A stretch of DNA of 64,000 nucleotides, taken from positions 62,001 through 126,000 of the forward strand of contig JADJIQ010000002.1 of NCBI GenBank assembly GCA_016707005.1, given 5' to 3'. The notes under the pieces are model-generated. The model did not search any database and was not told the origin of the DNA. It was given only the letters and a program-made list of their open reading frames with translations. This document shows, one piece after another, positions 36,405 to 44,634 of this stretch. Made by a program: the position numbers and the translations under genes. The DNA comes from Ignavibacteria bacterium. GTDB taxonomy: Bacteria > Bacteroidota > Ignavibacteria > Kapaibacteriales > Kapaibacteriaceae. Positions within the stretch are counted from its first letter, which is position 1. Each line of letters starts with the position of its first letter.

Positions 36405-37774
36405 TTGCCATCCCCGAGAAGAACCACGTTCTTCTTCGATCCGCGCACGTCCTTGGTTGCATTGCGTGTATCGATCACAACCTTGGCGTTCTTCACGATC
36501 ATGTTGATATCGAACGAACTGTGATCTGTTGTGATCACAACCACATCGTGTTTCTTGATGTAGGCCGGAGTGAGTGACTTGAGGCTCGTGAGGCGTTTTC
36601 CATGCACGTCAACTGACGGGATGAAGGGATCGAAGTAACTGATGTTTTGGATGCCGTCTTCGATGCAGAGTTCAGCAACCTTCAGCGCCGGTGAGTGACG
36701 CAGATCGTCTACGTCTTTCTTAAAGGCCATACCCAGCAGCAGAACCTTTGCACTCTTCAACGTCACCGGTTGTTTGGCGATCTCACGTTCGATCATGGCG
36801 CGCACATAGAACGGCATCGACTCGTTCACTTCCGCTGCAAGCGTGATGAAGTTGGTAACGAAGTCCACCTCACGTGCTGCCCACGACAGATAATACGGGT
36901 CGATCAAAATGCAGTGTCCGCCAATTCCCGGTCCGGGATAGAACGGCATGAAGCCAAACGGCTTTGTCTTAGCGGCATCAACAACTTCCCAGATGTTGAT
37001 ACCCAGTCGGTCACACAGCTGTGCAAGTTCATTGACCAGGGCGATGTTCACACTGCGGAAGATGTTCTCCAGCAGCTTCTCCATCTCGGCAACGGCCGGC
37101 GAGCTCACTGGAACCACTTCATTGATGATGCGTTGGTTCACAGCAACGGCAAGTTCTGTACAGGCGCTGGTGACGCCCCCTACCACTACAGGCGTATTCT
37201 TTGTTGTCCAGGTTGTATTCCCTGGGTCGATACGTTCGGGAGAGAAGGCCAGGAAGTAGTCGCGACCGCATTCGAGCTTCGTTGCATCGAGGATCGGTTT
37301 GACGTAGTTGTCTGTTGTGCCGGGGAACGTGGTGCTTTTGAGGATCACAAGCTGACCCGGGCGAAGATGTTCCGCTACACCCTTCGTTGCATGTACGATA
37401 TGAGAAATGTCCGGATCCTTGTTCGGCGTGAATGGCGTAGGAACACAGATGTAGATCACATCACAGTCCTTGGCCATTGCAAAGTCCGTGGTGGCCGAGA
37501 GCTTCTTGGACTTCTTCACCACATCACGGATCGCATCATCATCGAGGTCTTGAATGTAGTTCTTGCCAGAACGCAAGAGCTTGATCTTCTCTTCGCTGGT
37601 ATCGATGCCTATGGTCTTGATACCGCTCTTGGCGAATTCAAGGGCAAGGGGCAGACCAACGTACCCAAGACCAACAACACCAACGGTCATGGAACCGCTG
37701 AGGATGCTAGCCATGAGGTGTTCCTCAGGAAGGTTGATGGTTGTACTCGGATTACCTGCACGGCGGAGCGCCAT
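36401..37774 (-). CDS. UDP-N-acetyl-hexosamine 6-dehydrogenase (WbpA/TviB/WecC family)
   Basis: 457 aa. It has the NAD-binding GVVGLGYVGLPLALEFA, ICVPTPFTPNKDPD, LKSTTFPGTTD and the catalytic Cys in GPGIGGHCILIDPYYLSW (the residue after C is I-L, where most WbpA-like enzymes have I-P). It oxidises C6 of a UDP-N-acetylhexosamine to the uronic acid. The DPYYL form is closer to WbpA/TviB (UDP-GlcNAc) than to WecC (UDP-ManNAc). ATG 37772-37774 is favoured because AAGGA overlapping the rfbB stop lies 6 bp upstream. Confidence 0.9.
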   Translation of the reverse strand: MALRRAGNPSTTINLPEEHLMASILSGSMTVGVVGLGYVGLPLALEFAKSGIKTIGIDTSEEKIKLLRSGKNYIQDLDDDAIRDVVKKSKKLSATTDFAMAKDCDVIYICVPTPFTPNKDPDISHIVHATKGVAEHLRPGQLVILKSTTFPGTTDNYVKPILDATKLECGRDYFLAFSPERIDPGNTTWTTKNTPVVVGGVTSACTELAVAVNQRIINEVVPVSSPAVAEMEKLLENIFRSVNIALVNELAQLCDRLGINIWEVVDAAKTKPFGFMPFYPGPGIGGHCILIDPYYLSWAAREVDFVTNFITLAAEVNESMPFYVRAMIEREIAKQPVTLKSAKVLLLGMAFKKDVDDLRHSPALKVAELCIEDGIQNISYFDPFIPSVDVHGKRLTSLKSLTPAYIKKHDVVVITTDHSSFDINMIVKNAKVVIDTRNATKDVRGSKKNVVLLGDGK

Positions 37775-37783
37775 GGAAATTCC

Positions 37784-38800
37784 TTACAGTGTTCGGTGAT
37801 AATGCTCTTGGTAGTAGGTGCGGTACTCGCCGCTCCGAACATGGTCGCACCATGTTTGATGCTGCATGTACCATGCTACAGTTGCTTCGAGTCCGTCGTC
37901 AAATGTCCACTCCGGCTTCCAACCCAATTCCATCTGCGCCTTTGTTGCATCGATAGCATACCGTCTGTCATGGGCCTTGCGGTCCGTGACGTGTTCGATC
38001 AATGCATGATCGCTCTTGGTATGACGCAGGATCTCGTGCACCACATCGATGTTCGCTCGCTCTCCAAAGCCGCCGAAGTTGTAGACCTCTCCCTGACGTC
38101 CACGTTCAAGGGCAAGAAGGAGCCCCGTACAATGGTCATCAACGTGGAGCCAGTCTCGTACCTGGCGTCCGTCCCCGTAGACCGGAAGTGGACGTTGCTC
38201 CATGGCATTGAGCGTCATCAAGGGTATGAACTTCTCAGGGAACTGATATGGGCCGTAGTTGTTCGAACACCGCGTGATAACAGCATCCAAACCATGCGTG
38301 CGTACAAAGGACATCACAAGCAGATCGCTGGAGGCCTTCGATGCCGCATACGGCGATGTAGGATCGAGGGGTGAGTGTTCTGTGAAGGGGGCGTCATCCG
38401 GACCCAGTGTTCCGTAGACTTCATCCGTGGAGACATGCAGAAAGCGTCTCACTCCGAATGTACGAGCTGCTTCGAGCAGGATGAGCGTACCCGTCACATT
38501 TGTTTCGATGAAGGGGGCTGCCGAGACGATCGATCGGTCCACATGGGACTCGGCCGCCAGATGCATCACCGCGTCAACTTCGTACTGTTCCATCGTTGAG
38601 TGTACAAGCTCAGCATCATTGATCGAGCCATGCACAAAGCTCACAGACGAATCGTCGATCACCCCTTCGAGATTCTCAAGGTTGCCGGCATACGTCAACG
38701 CGTCAAGGACCACAACGCGATATCGACCGCTTTTCGCGATCATTCGCACGAGGTTACTACCGATGAATCCGGCACCGCCGGTAAGAAGGATCGTGGTCAA
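37784..38800 (-). CDS. rfbB: dTDP-glucose 4,6-dehydratase
   Basis: About 338 aa. It carries LLTGGAGFIGSNLVR (NAD), HLAAESHVDRSI, VSTDEVYGTLG, YAASKASSDLL (Tyr-Lys pair) and TRCSNNYGPYQFPEKFIP. It makes dTDP-4-keto-6-deoxyglucose, the precursor of rhamnose and related sugars; rfbA, rfbC and rfbD are not in the window. No ATG is available: candidate starts are TTG 38800, which I use because GGAA lies just upstream, or TTG 38827 inside an 18-bp palindrome. It is the first gene of the polysaccharide operon. Confidence 0.92.
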   Translation of the reverse strand: MTTILLTGGAGFIGSNLVRMIAKSGRYRVVVLDALTYAGNLENLEGVIDDSSVSFVHGSINDAELVHSTMEQYEVDAVMHLAAESHVDRSIVSAAPFIETNVTGTLILLEAARTFGVRRFLHVSTDEVYGTLGPDDAPFTEHSPLDPTSPYAASKASSDLLVMSFVRTHGLDAVITRCSNNYGPYQFPEKFIPLMTLNAMEQRPLPVYGDGRQVRDWLHVDDHCTGLLLALERGRQGEVYNFGGFGERANIDVVHEILRHTKSDHALIEHVTDRKAHDRRYAIDATKAQMELGWKPEWTFDDGLEATVAWYMQHQTWCDHVRSGEYRTYYQEHYHRTL

Positions 38801-38821
38801 GACAGATTCCGAACGAAGTGG

Positions 38822-38839
38822 TCGCAATTCGAATTGCGA
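38822..38839. promoter_or_regulatory. Perfect 18-bp palindrome, possible operator of the polysaccharide operon
   Basis: TCGCAATTCGAATTGCGA reads the same on both strands. It sits 22 bp upstream of the likely rfbB start and downstream of the hexosaminidase gene. No T-run follows in either direction of transcription, so an operator is more likely than a terminator. Confidence 0.4.
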
Positions 38840-38863
38840 TCAAAAAAGCTGGTCAAAAATACG

Positions 38864-40393
38864 CTAATTCTCACTGACCACTCGGCCGATGAGTCGCATC
38901 ACACTGGCTGCCAGAGACGGCAGCGTATCGGAATACGTGTAGAGTTGAAGATCTGCGGGGAGTTCCTCAATACCGTACGGGCTTCCGCAGGCAACAACCA
39001 CGATAGGACGTTCCCCTGCCAGACGCTTCATCACATCGGGTATGCGCTCCATACCAGCAAGCCGTCCGCGAAACGCCACTGCTTTCCCGAAAAAGGCAAA
39101 CACCACACATTCTGCTTCGGTGATCCCTGACTGCAGTGCTTCAAGATCCTGATCGGAGATGGACCCGTCGATATATCCGAAATCCACGTTCAACTCCGTT
39201 GCCTGCGCAAGGGATTGGAACCACGTGGTTGCCGCATCGGCTTCGGCCTCATCGATCACGGCAAAGACCGCTGCCTGGGTGTATTGCGTGATCGGCAAGA
39301 GGTCTAGATTCCCCTCCAGACGCAGTGCAGCGTCTGCTGCCTTGAGTGCGATCATGGCATGTGTTGACTGGTCAACCACAACTCGTTCACGTGACGCATA
39401 GGAACCGGCCGTGCGTGAGCGCAGCCCTACGTAGGCGCGGGCATCATCCCAGCGTGCTTCGGAGGCAGAAAGTTGTTCTTCGGAGATAGCGCCGGTTGTT
39501 ATGGCTTCGAGAACGGCATCGATAGCCGCATTGGGATTCGATGGCATGAGTACTACGTCTACACCGGCCTTGATCGCAAGAAGCGACGCTTCCGCGCTCG
39601 ACCACGTATCGTCGATGGCCTTCATATCCATGGCGTCCGTTGTGATGAGCCCCGTAAAACCCCATTCATTTCGGATGAGTCCGGTGACCACTTCATGAGA
39701 CAACGATGCCGGAAGTGTTCCGTCGAGAAATGGTACAACGATGTGAGCAACCATCACAGAACGAACACCAGCATCAATGCAGGCCCGAAACGGGATGAAC
39801 TCACGCAACCGCGCAACGTCCACCGATACGTCGATGGTAGGCATCGCTACGTGTGAATCCACGCGGGTGTCTCCGTGTCCGGGTGCATGTTTCGCACAGG
39901 CCATCACGCCCCGCGACTGTGTACCGCGAACATATGCGGCCGCATGGGCAGCCACGACCTCTGCCGTTTCACCAAAGGAGCGAGTGTTGATGATCGGGTT
40001 GTTTGGATCCGAGTTTATGTCGGCAACCGGAGCCCAATTCCAATGCACCCCGATGGCCGAGGCCTCAATGGCGATACAAGCGGCAACGTGTTCGGTGATA
40101 CCCGGAAGCGTCCGCCCCAGAGCCATTGCTCGTGGAAAGGCGATCCCGCCGTCGAGACGCATCGGCAGTCCGTGTTCGTAATCGGCGGCGATAATGAGGC
40201 GGCGGCCGCCTCTACGTTGCAGATCTTCGATCATCGAAGCCGTTTCTTCCAGTCCGCCGAGGAAGACCCCAACGCCCCCTACTCCGCGGTCGATGAGACG
40301 ATAGATCCGTTCACGATAGTCGTGGTCTGCCCAGTGGGCTGCATCTGCTCGGATCATGAAAAGTCCGGCAGCGCGTCGTTCAGGTGATGCCAT
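38864..40393 (-). CDS. Glycoside hydrolase family 3, beta-N-acetylhexosaminidase (NagZ-like)
   Basis: 509 aa. The GH3 barrel has AADYEHGLPMRL, the signature ACAKHAPGHGDTRVDSH with the catalytic His dyad of NagZ, and the nucleophile Asp in LITTDAMDMKAI. The usual NagZ is about 340 aa; here some 170 extra residues form a second alpha/beta domain, as in larger Bacteroidota GH3 enzymes. No signal peptide is visible, consistent with cytoplasmic cleavage of GlcNAc from recycled muropeptides. Transcribed away from the sigma factor gene. Confidence 0.9.
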   Translation of the reverse strand: MASPERRAAGLFMIRADAAHWADHDYRERIYRLIDRGVGGVGVFLGGLEETASMIEDLQRRGGRRLIIAADYEHGLPMRLDGGIAFPRAMALGRTLPGITEHVAACIAIEASAIGVHWNWAPVADINSDPNNPIINTRSFGETAEVVAAHAAAYVRGTQSRGVMACAKHAPGHGDTRVDSHVAMPTIDVSVDVARLREFIPFRACIDAGVRSVMVAHIVVPFLDGTLPASLSHEVVTGLIRNEWGFTGLITTDAMDMKAIDDTWSSAEASLLAIKAGVDVVLMPSNPNAAIDAVLEAITTGAISEEQLSASEARWDDARAYVGLRSRTAGSYASRERVVVDQSTHAMIALKAADAALRLEGNLDLLPITQYTQAAVFAVIDEAEADAATTWFQSLAQATELNVDFGYIDGSISDQDLEALQSGITEAECVVFAFFGKAVAFRGRLAGMERIPDVMKRLAGERPIVVVACGSPYGIEELPADLQLYTYSDTLPSLAASVMRLIGRVVSEN

Positions 40394-40487
40394 GGGGCTA
40401 AATTACGGTCAAATAACACCCTACCAGCTGTAACAGGTCCGGCAGTGGGGCGTCAATGCATCTGTAGCACGTTGAGAAGGCTGACAC

Positions 40488-41084
40488 ATGGCGACGGGGA
40501 CATCGCATCATCAGCGGAGGGCTCCGGTGGACGAAACACCGGATCTTGAGCTGTATGCACGGCTGGCGCAGGATGATTCTGCGGCCCAGGCGGCGTTGTC
40601 GTTGCTGTACCGTCGGTATTCCCAACGTATCTACACGTACTGCAGAAAGATCCTTGGCGACAACCAGACCGCCGAAGATCTTCTTCAGGAGACGTTTGTG
40701 AAGCTTTTTGAATCAGGACGTCAAGGACGGGAGCTTGAGAACTTCCCTGCCTACCTGATGACGATCGCCCGCAATCTCTGTCTGTCCCACCGTGCTCGGT
40801 CGAAACGCCAGTATGTAGAAGTCGAAGACTTCCACCTGACGTATCACGATGTACCATATGAACAGAAAGAGCTCTTGCAACTCATTCAAACGTCGCTCGA
40901 ACTCTTGCCCGAAGATTACCGTGAAGCATTCGTACTCCGCGAATACAACGGTCTTTCCTACAACGAGATCTCCGAGATCATCGGCGAATCCCTCGATGTT
41001 GTGAAGGTGCGGATCTTCAGAGCCAAGAAGAAACTTCGAGACGTGTTAGCCCCCTATCTGGCAGACTTGAATTCAAAAGCGTGA
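40488..41084 (+). CDS. ECF RNA polymerase sigma factor
   Basis: 198 aa starting ATG 40488 after AAGG. Region 2 has YRRYSQRIYTYCRKILGDN, AEDLLQETFVKLF; region 4 has LPEDYREAFVLREYNGLSYNEISEIIG and VKVRIFRAKKKLRD, which is the ECF helix-turn-helix. It directs polymerase to a small regulon, probably after an envelope signal. The stop codon lies 5 bp before the likely start of the anti-sigma-like gene, and a lipoprotein gene follows, giving a sigma / membrane partner / lipoprotein operon. Autoregulation is expected but no operator was identified. Confidence 0.95.
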   Translation: MATGTSHHQRRAPVDETPDLELYARLAQDDSAAQAALSLLYRRYSQRIYTYCRKILGDNQTAEDLLQETFVKLFESGRQGRELENFPAYLMTIARNLCLSHRARSKRQYVEVEDFHLTYHDVPYEQKELLQLIQTSLELLPEDYREAFVLREYNGLSYNEISEIIGESLDVVKVRIFRAKKKLRDVLAPYLADLNSKA

Positions 41085-41089
41085 CACTT

Positions 41090-42355
41090 ATGACTGACGG
41101 AACCATGAATCCACTGACACCCGACGAAGCACTCTATGCCTTTATGGATGGAGAGCTGGAGCTTCCGGACGAGCAGAGGCTCTTTGACGCTCTTGCCGGA
41201 AACCCTGAACTCCGTACGGAGATGAAGGACATCCTTTCGATCAGGGGCGCGGTCCATCGCGATCAACTCTTCCCTTCTCCATCGGTTGAGACAGGCATCT
41301 TAGCCGCAGCCGGTCTTACTCCTGCCGGTGCCGTCATCGGCGGTGCAGGGGCAGCCGCTGTCAGTGCCTCTGCTCCGTGGTGGGAAGGTTTGCAATCACT
41401 GGTGTACACAGCTGGCGGACTCGTAGCCGGCGCCTTGGTGATGTTCTCGGTGATGTCCACCACGCCTGCAGATAAGGGTTCCAATCTTGCCTCAGGGGGC
41501 GGAGCTGTTCCTCCATCACTACAACAACCGGTCATCACGGGTGCGCCACAACAACAACCGGAGCCTGTCATCGCACGCGTGGACACCGTCTACATCCGTC
41601 GCGTCATCGTCCCCGTTGAGCAACCTGCTGCACCGGTTCTGGCAACTGCGGCTCCGGAGGTTCAAATCGATGAAGCCGCTCAGACAACGGCCGCCGACCC
41701 TGCGATGATGATCGGTTCATCACCGTCTGTGGATCCGCTCTCTGCATCACGGTCGATCGTTGCACGGGATATCTATACAGAAGCTCCATATGGCTCGGCT
41801 GCATCACAGGGACTGCTTAGTTCCGATCGTGTCTCACCGCGTACAAGCACGCTGCCATTGTCATTTGGGTTCAGAACACTTGCGAGCGGACTCGATGCTT
41901 CGGAACCAACACCGGAAAGTGTTACGTCAACCCTTCTGCCGAACACAGCCTTCTCCTTGACCATTCCGTTGAGCGAACAACATCGAATTGGTGTTGAAAT
42001 GGGCACGGAGTCATTCGTGCAAACATTCAACGGATTCGATGGATACCGTCAAGCAGAATGGACACAGACACCTGTCCTCTTCTGGATGGGAGCCACCTAT
42101 CAATTCTCTTCGATCAACTTTGAGATCCTACCCGGCCTTCAACCATTTGCAATGGCTACCGTAGGTGCCGCATTCTCTCAAGGACCTATCGGACGCGGTA
42201 CCATCGGCCTTGCGTATCAGCCGATCGGCCCGGTGAGATTCACTGTTGGTCTCGACGGTTCAGCACTCTTCTACACCTTCCAGAATTCGTGGTTCACATC
42301 CACGAAGTGGGGACTCTCCTATGGCCTCAGCATTGATCTCGGCGCGTGGCGGTAA
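41090..42355 (+). CDS. Anti-sigma-like membrane protein with C-terminal beta-barrel-like domain
   Basis: 421 aa from ATG 41090. Residues 1-70 resemble the cytoplasmic part of RseA/anti-sigma proteins (DEALYAFMDGELELPDEQRLFDALAGNPELR), without a zinc-binding HxxxCxxC. A hydrophobic segment follows (SLVYTAGGLVAGALVMFSVM), then a Pro/Gln/Ala-rich linker of about 140 residues, then roughly 170 residues of alternating, aromatic-ended beta strands (FSLTIPLSEQHRIGVEMG, FWMGATYQFSSINFEIL, RFTVGLDGSALFYTF) ending in Arg after a Gly-Ala-Trp. That end looks like an eight-stranded outer-membrane barrel. Position right after the sigma gene supports an anti-sigma role; the barrel is inferred. Confidence 0.75.
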   Translation: MTDGTMNPLTPDEALYAFMDGELELPDEQRLFDALAGNPELRTEMKDILSIRGAVHRDQLFPSPSVETGILAAAGLTPAGAVIGGAGAAAVSASAPWWEGLQSLVYTAGGLVAGALVMFSVMSTTPADKGSNLASGGGAVPPSLQQPVITGAPQQQPEPVIARVDTVYIRRVIVPVEQPAAPVLATAAPEVQIDEAAQTTAADPAMMIGSSPSVDPLSASRSIVARDIYTEAPYGSAASQGLLSSDRVSPRTSTLPLSFGFRTLASGLDASEPTPESVTSTLLPNTAFSLTIPLSEQHRIGVEMGTESFVQTFNGFDGYRQAEWTQTPVLFWMGATYQFSSINFEILPGLQPFAMATVGAAFSQGPIGRGTIGLAYQPIGPVRFTVGLDGSALFYTFQNSWFTSTKWGLSYGLSIDLGAWR

Positions 42356-42929
42356 GCAGCTCGCTGCCGTGTTGATCATGGCAACGGCGCTCTTCTCGTA
42401 CGCCTGTAAATCTCCGGTAGAACTCGACGTGGACCGCAACAAGTCCTATGTTGACGGAGCGGTGCATCCAACACGGCTCTCCGTGTACTACTACTTCGGT
42501 GATAGTGCATACGAGGCTATCGTCACAGACACGGCGTTTCTGAACACGATATGGATCGAACGCAACACTGTTCCGTATCGCATGACCATTCCACGTCTAG
42601 AATTCTCCTTGCCGGACACGATACGTCCGAACATCGATCAATCACCGTTTGTCCGCACATTCTGCTTCTCCACGGATAACAAGATCTGCGATGGTGGATG
42701 GACTATGTGCCAAACGCCTGCATCGTGGATATCCGGAGAATACTTCACCGTTAACAATACGTGGTCCCCATACAAATGGGCCTCCGATGATCAGGGCAGA
42801 CAGATACGCCTAGCCTTCTATGAAGTAGAAGGGGCTCGCATCGTTAAGGGCTCTGCACAGATCCTCGTTTCACATCCATATGATGCAGGGTACGAGTCGT
42901 ACAGGGCGTTGCTTACGTTGGAATACTAG
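42321..42929 (+). CDS. Lipoprotein of unknown function in the sigma-factor operon
   Basis: About 202 aa. The start at ATG 42321 overlaps the previous gene by 35 bp and is favoured because it leads directly to a lipoprotein signal (LAAVLIMATALFSYACKSP). The mature part is beta-rich, with several Cys (FCFSTDNKICDGGWTMC) that could form disulfides in the periplasm. No family is recognised. Overlap with the anti-sigma-like gene suggests a joint role in the envelope response. Confidence 0.7.
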   Translation: MASALISARGGKQLAAVLIMATALFSYACKSPVELDVDRNKSYVDGAVHPTRLSVYYYFGDSAYEAIVTDTAFLNTIWIERNTVPYRMTIPRLEFSLPDTIRPNIDQSPFVRTFCFSTDNKICDGGWTMCQTPASWISGEYFTVNNTWSPYKWASDDQGRQIRLAFYEVEGARIVKGSAQILVSHPYDAGYESYRALLTLEY

Positions 42930-42975
42930 TTAGAGTGCTAGATTGTTAGAGTGCTAGATTGTTAGAGTGCTAGAG
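42929..42975. repeat. Three tandem 16-bp units after the lipoprotein gene
   Basis: Three direct copies of GTTAGAGTGCTAGATT (the third ending AGAG) start at the last base of the stop codon of the lipoprotein gene and fill the space to the convergent thioesterase gene. Confidence 0.85.
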
Positions 42976-42991
42976 TCCCATCTTACGTCCC

Positions 42992-43468
42992 TCATAGCTC
43001 AAACTCACTGATCAGCGTCCGGTAGGAATCCGGGATGCGATCGGGTTTATGGCTGGCCGGGTTGAGATGGACCAGCACGCTGCTGGCAACGGCAAGGATG
43101 GTTCCGTTTTCGTGACAGATCACGTGTTCGAATCCGAAGGACGAGTTCTTGACGAAGGATACTCGGGTGAAGACCGTGTACGGATCATCGAATTGTGCTG
43201 CGGCCGCATATTCGATTGATGTCTTTGCAACTACAAAACGATGCTTGGTTACGAACGATGCACGATCGATGGGTACACCGATATCACGGAAGTACTCGAT
43301 GCGTGCAGCCTCGAGCCAATACAAGTAGATGGCGTTATGGACGATGCCCTGACGGTCCACATCGTATGAGCGGACGCGGCTATGGAGACGATGGTGGAAC
43401 GTGCCATGACCTTCAATGGTCACGGGTCCATGATCGACGGTTGCTTCTACTTTGTCTGAGGTTGGCAT
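42992..43468 (-). CDS. Hotdog-fold acyl-CoA thioesterase (YbgC/FadM-like)
   Basis: 158 aa from ATG 43466-43468; the frame reaches further up but a TATCTTTG promoter element at 43493-43500 places the start here. The motif VRSYDVDRQGIVHNAIYLYWLEAARIEYF is the 4HBT active-site region (Tyr-x-Asp-x-x-Gly-x-x-x-Asn). It should hydrolyse an acyl-CoA in the cytoplasm; substrate unknown. Transcribed convergently with the sigma operon. Confidence 0.9.
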   Translation of the reverse strand: MPTSDKVEATVDHGPVTIEGHGTFHHRLHSRVRSYDVDRQGIVHNAIYLYWLEAARIEYFRDIGVPIDRASFVTKHRFVVAKTSIEYAAAAQFDDPYTVFTRVSFVKNSSFGFEHVICHENGTILAVASSVLVHLNPASHKPDRIPDSYRTLISEFEL

Positions 43469-43492
43469 GATGATCCACGGTTGACGTAGTTG

Positions 43493-43500
43493 CAAAGATA
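43493..43500 (-). promoter_or_regulatory. Minus-7 element TATCTTTG upstream of the thioesterase gene
   Basis: Exact TAnnTTTG match, 24 bp before the ATG, leaving a short leader. Confidence 0.5.
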
Positions 43501-43519
43501 GCGAAGGGGGCTGGTAGTC

Positions 43520-44545
43520 TCAGTTCCTGTTGAGTACACTGCGAACGATGCCCGCTGCCTCCGCGCGGTCGGCATCACTCACCTGATGATAGAACACGGC
43601 ACGCATAGTCCCGGGCTTGATGGGTGCAATGCGAAGCCCCTTCTCAAAACAGGCAGCTATAAACTCCGCATCGGTCAATGCCGGCACCCGGAAGGCCACC
43701 ACGTTGGTCTGCACTCTCTCGAGCTCAATATCAACGCCATCGATAGCGGCGATTTCTTCGGCAAAGGCTTTGGCGCGCTGGTGGTCTGCCGCAAGTTTCG
43801 GGAGGTTGGTGTCCAGTGCGTAGAGTCCGGCCGCTGCCAACACGCCAACCTGACGCATTCCGCCGCCCAACATCTTGCGCCACCGACGTGCGCGTTCGAT
43901 CATCTCTCCCGAGCCGAGGATGAGCGAGCCGATGGGAGCACCAAGCCCCTTACTGAGACATACACTCATGGTGTCGAAGAGCTCTCCATACTCCGCCGCC
44001 GACGTTCCTGTAGCGGTCATGGCATTCCATATGCGGGCTCCGTCACAATGCACCGGCAATCCAGATCGATTTGCGACTAGGCGGAGGTTGCGGAGGTAGC
44101 TCATTGATAGGACAGTTCCGCCGTGACGATTGTGGGTGTTCTCCACGGCGATGAGAGCGGTGCGGGGGTAGTAATACGCGGCTGGTCGGATCGCACCAAG
44201 GACATCTTCCAAGACCATCGAACCGGCATCAGAATCCAGTGCATGGATCTGCGCACGAGCGATAACGCTTGTTGCTGCGTTCTCGTAATGGAAGATGTGG
44301 GCATTGCGTTCGGCGATCACTTCTTCACCGGTAGTCGCATGGAGAGCGATGCAGATCTGATTGCCCTGTGTACCGCTTGGGACGAACAAGGCGGCTTCCT
44401 TGCCGAACATCGACGCTACGCGATCCTGGAGTTCCAGGACCGTGGGATCTTCCGAATACACATCGTCACCCACCGAGGCACTGGCCATGGCTTGACGCAT
44501 TCCGTCATCGGGAACTGTTAGCGTATCACTTCTCAGATCGATCAT
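43520..44545 (-). CDS. Low-specificity L-threonine aldolase
   Basis: 341 aa. It begins MIDLRSDTLTVPDDGMRQAMA and has VGDDVYSEDPTV, ENTHNRHGGTVLS, HCDGARIWNA and the PLP-binding Lys in SVCLSKGLGAPIGS. It cleaves threonine or allo-threonine to glycine and acetaldehyde. ATG 44543-44545 is preferred over the neighbouring ATGs because GGCGGA lies 4 bp upstream. Divergent from the acyl-CoA synthetase gene across about 90 bp. Confidence 0.93.
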   Translation of the reverse strand: MIDLRSDTLTVPDDGMRQAMASASVGDDVYSEDPTVLELQDRVASMFGKEAALFVPSGTQGNQICIALHATTGEEVIAERNAHIFHYENAATSVIARAQIHALDSDAGSMVLEDVLGAIRPAAYYYPRTALIAVENTHNRHGGTVLSMSYLRNLRLVANRSGLPVHCDGARIWNAMTATGTSAAEYGELFDTMSVCLSKGLGAPIGSLILGSGEMIERARRWRKMLGGGMRQVGVLAAAGLYALDTNLPKLAADHQRAKAFAEEIAAIDGVDIELERVQTNVVAFRVPALTDAEFIAACFEKGLRIAPIKPGTMRAVFYHQVSDADRAEAAGIVRSVLNRN

Positions 44546-44634
44546 CATTCCGCCTTTGTGCATCATCGGGGTTATTTTTCGGGCTGTCCGACAAATTACG
44601 GTCCGATCCCCTCTTCCACCCTCGCCCCTTCCGC

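Noticed and set aside
36695..38374. 559-codon plus-strand open frame
   Set aside because: Lies antisense to the dehydrogenase and rfbB genes, whose motifs are clear; the protein is low-complexity shadow sequence without domains.
38822..38839. Terminator for the hexosaminidase gene
   Set aside because: The palindrome is perfect, but on the minus strand the T-run comes before the stem, not after it.
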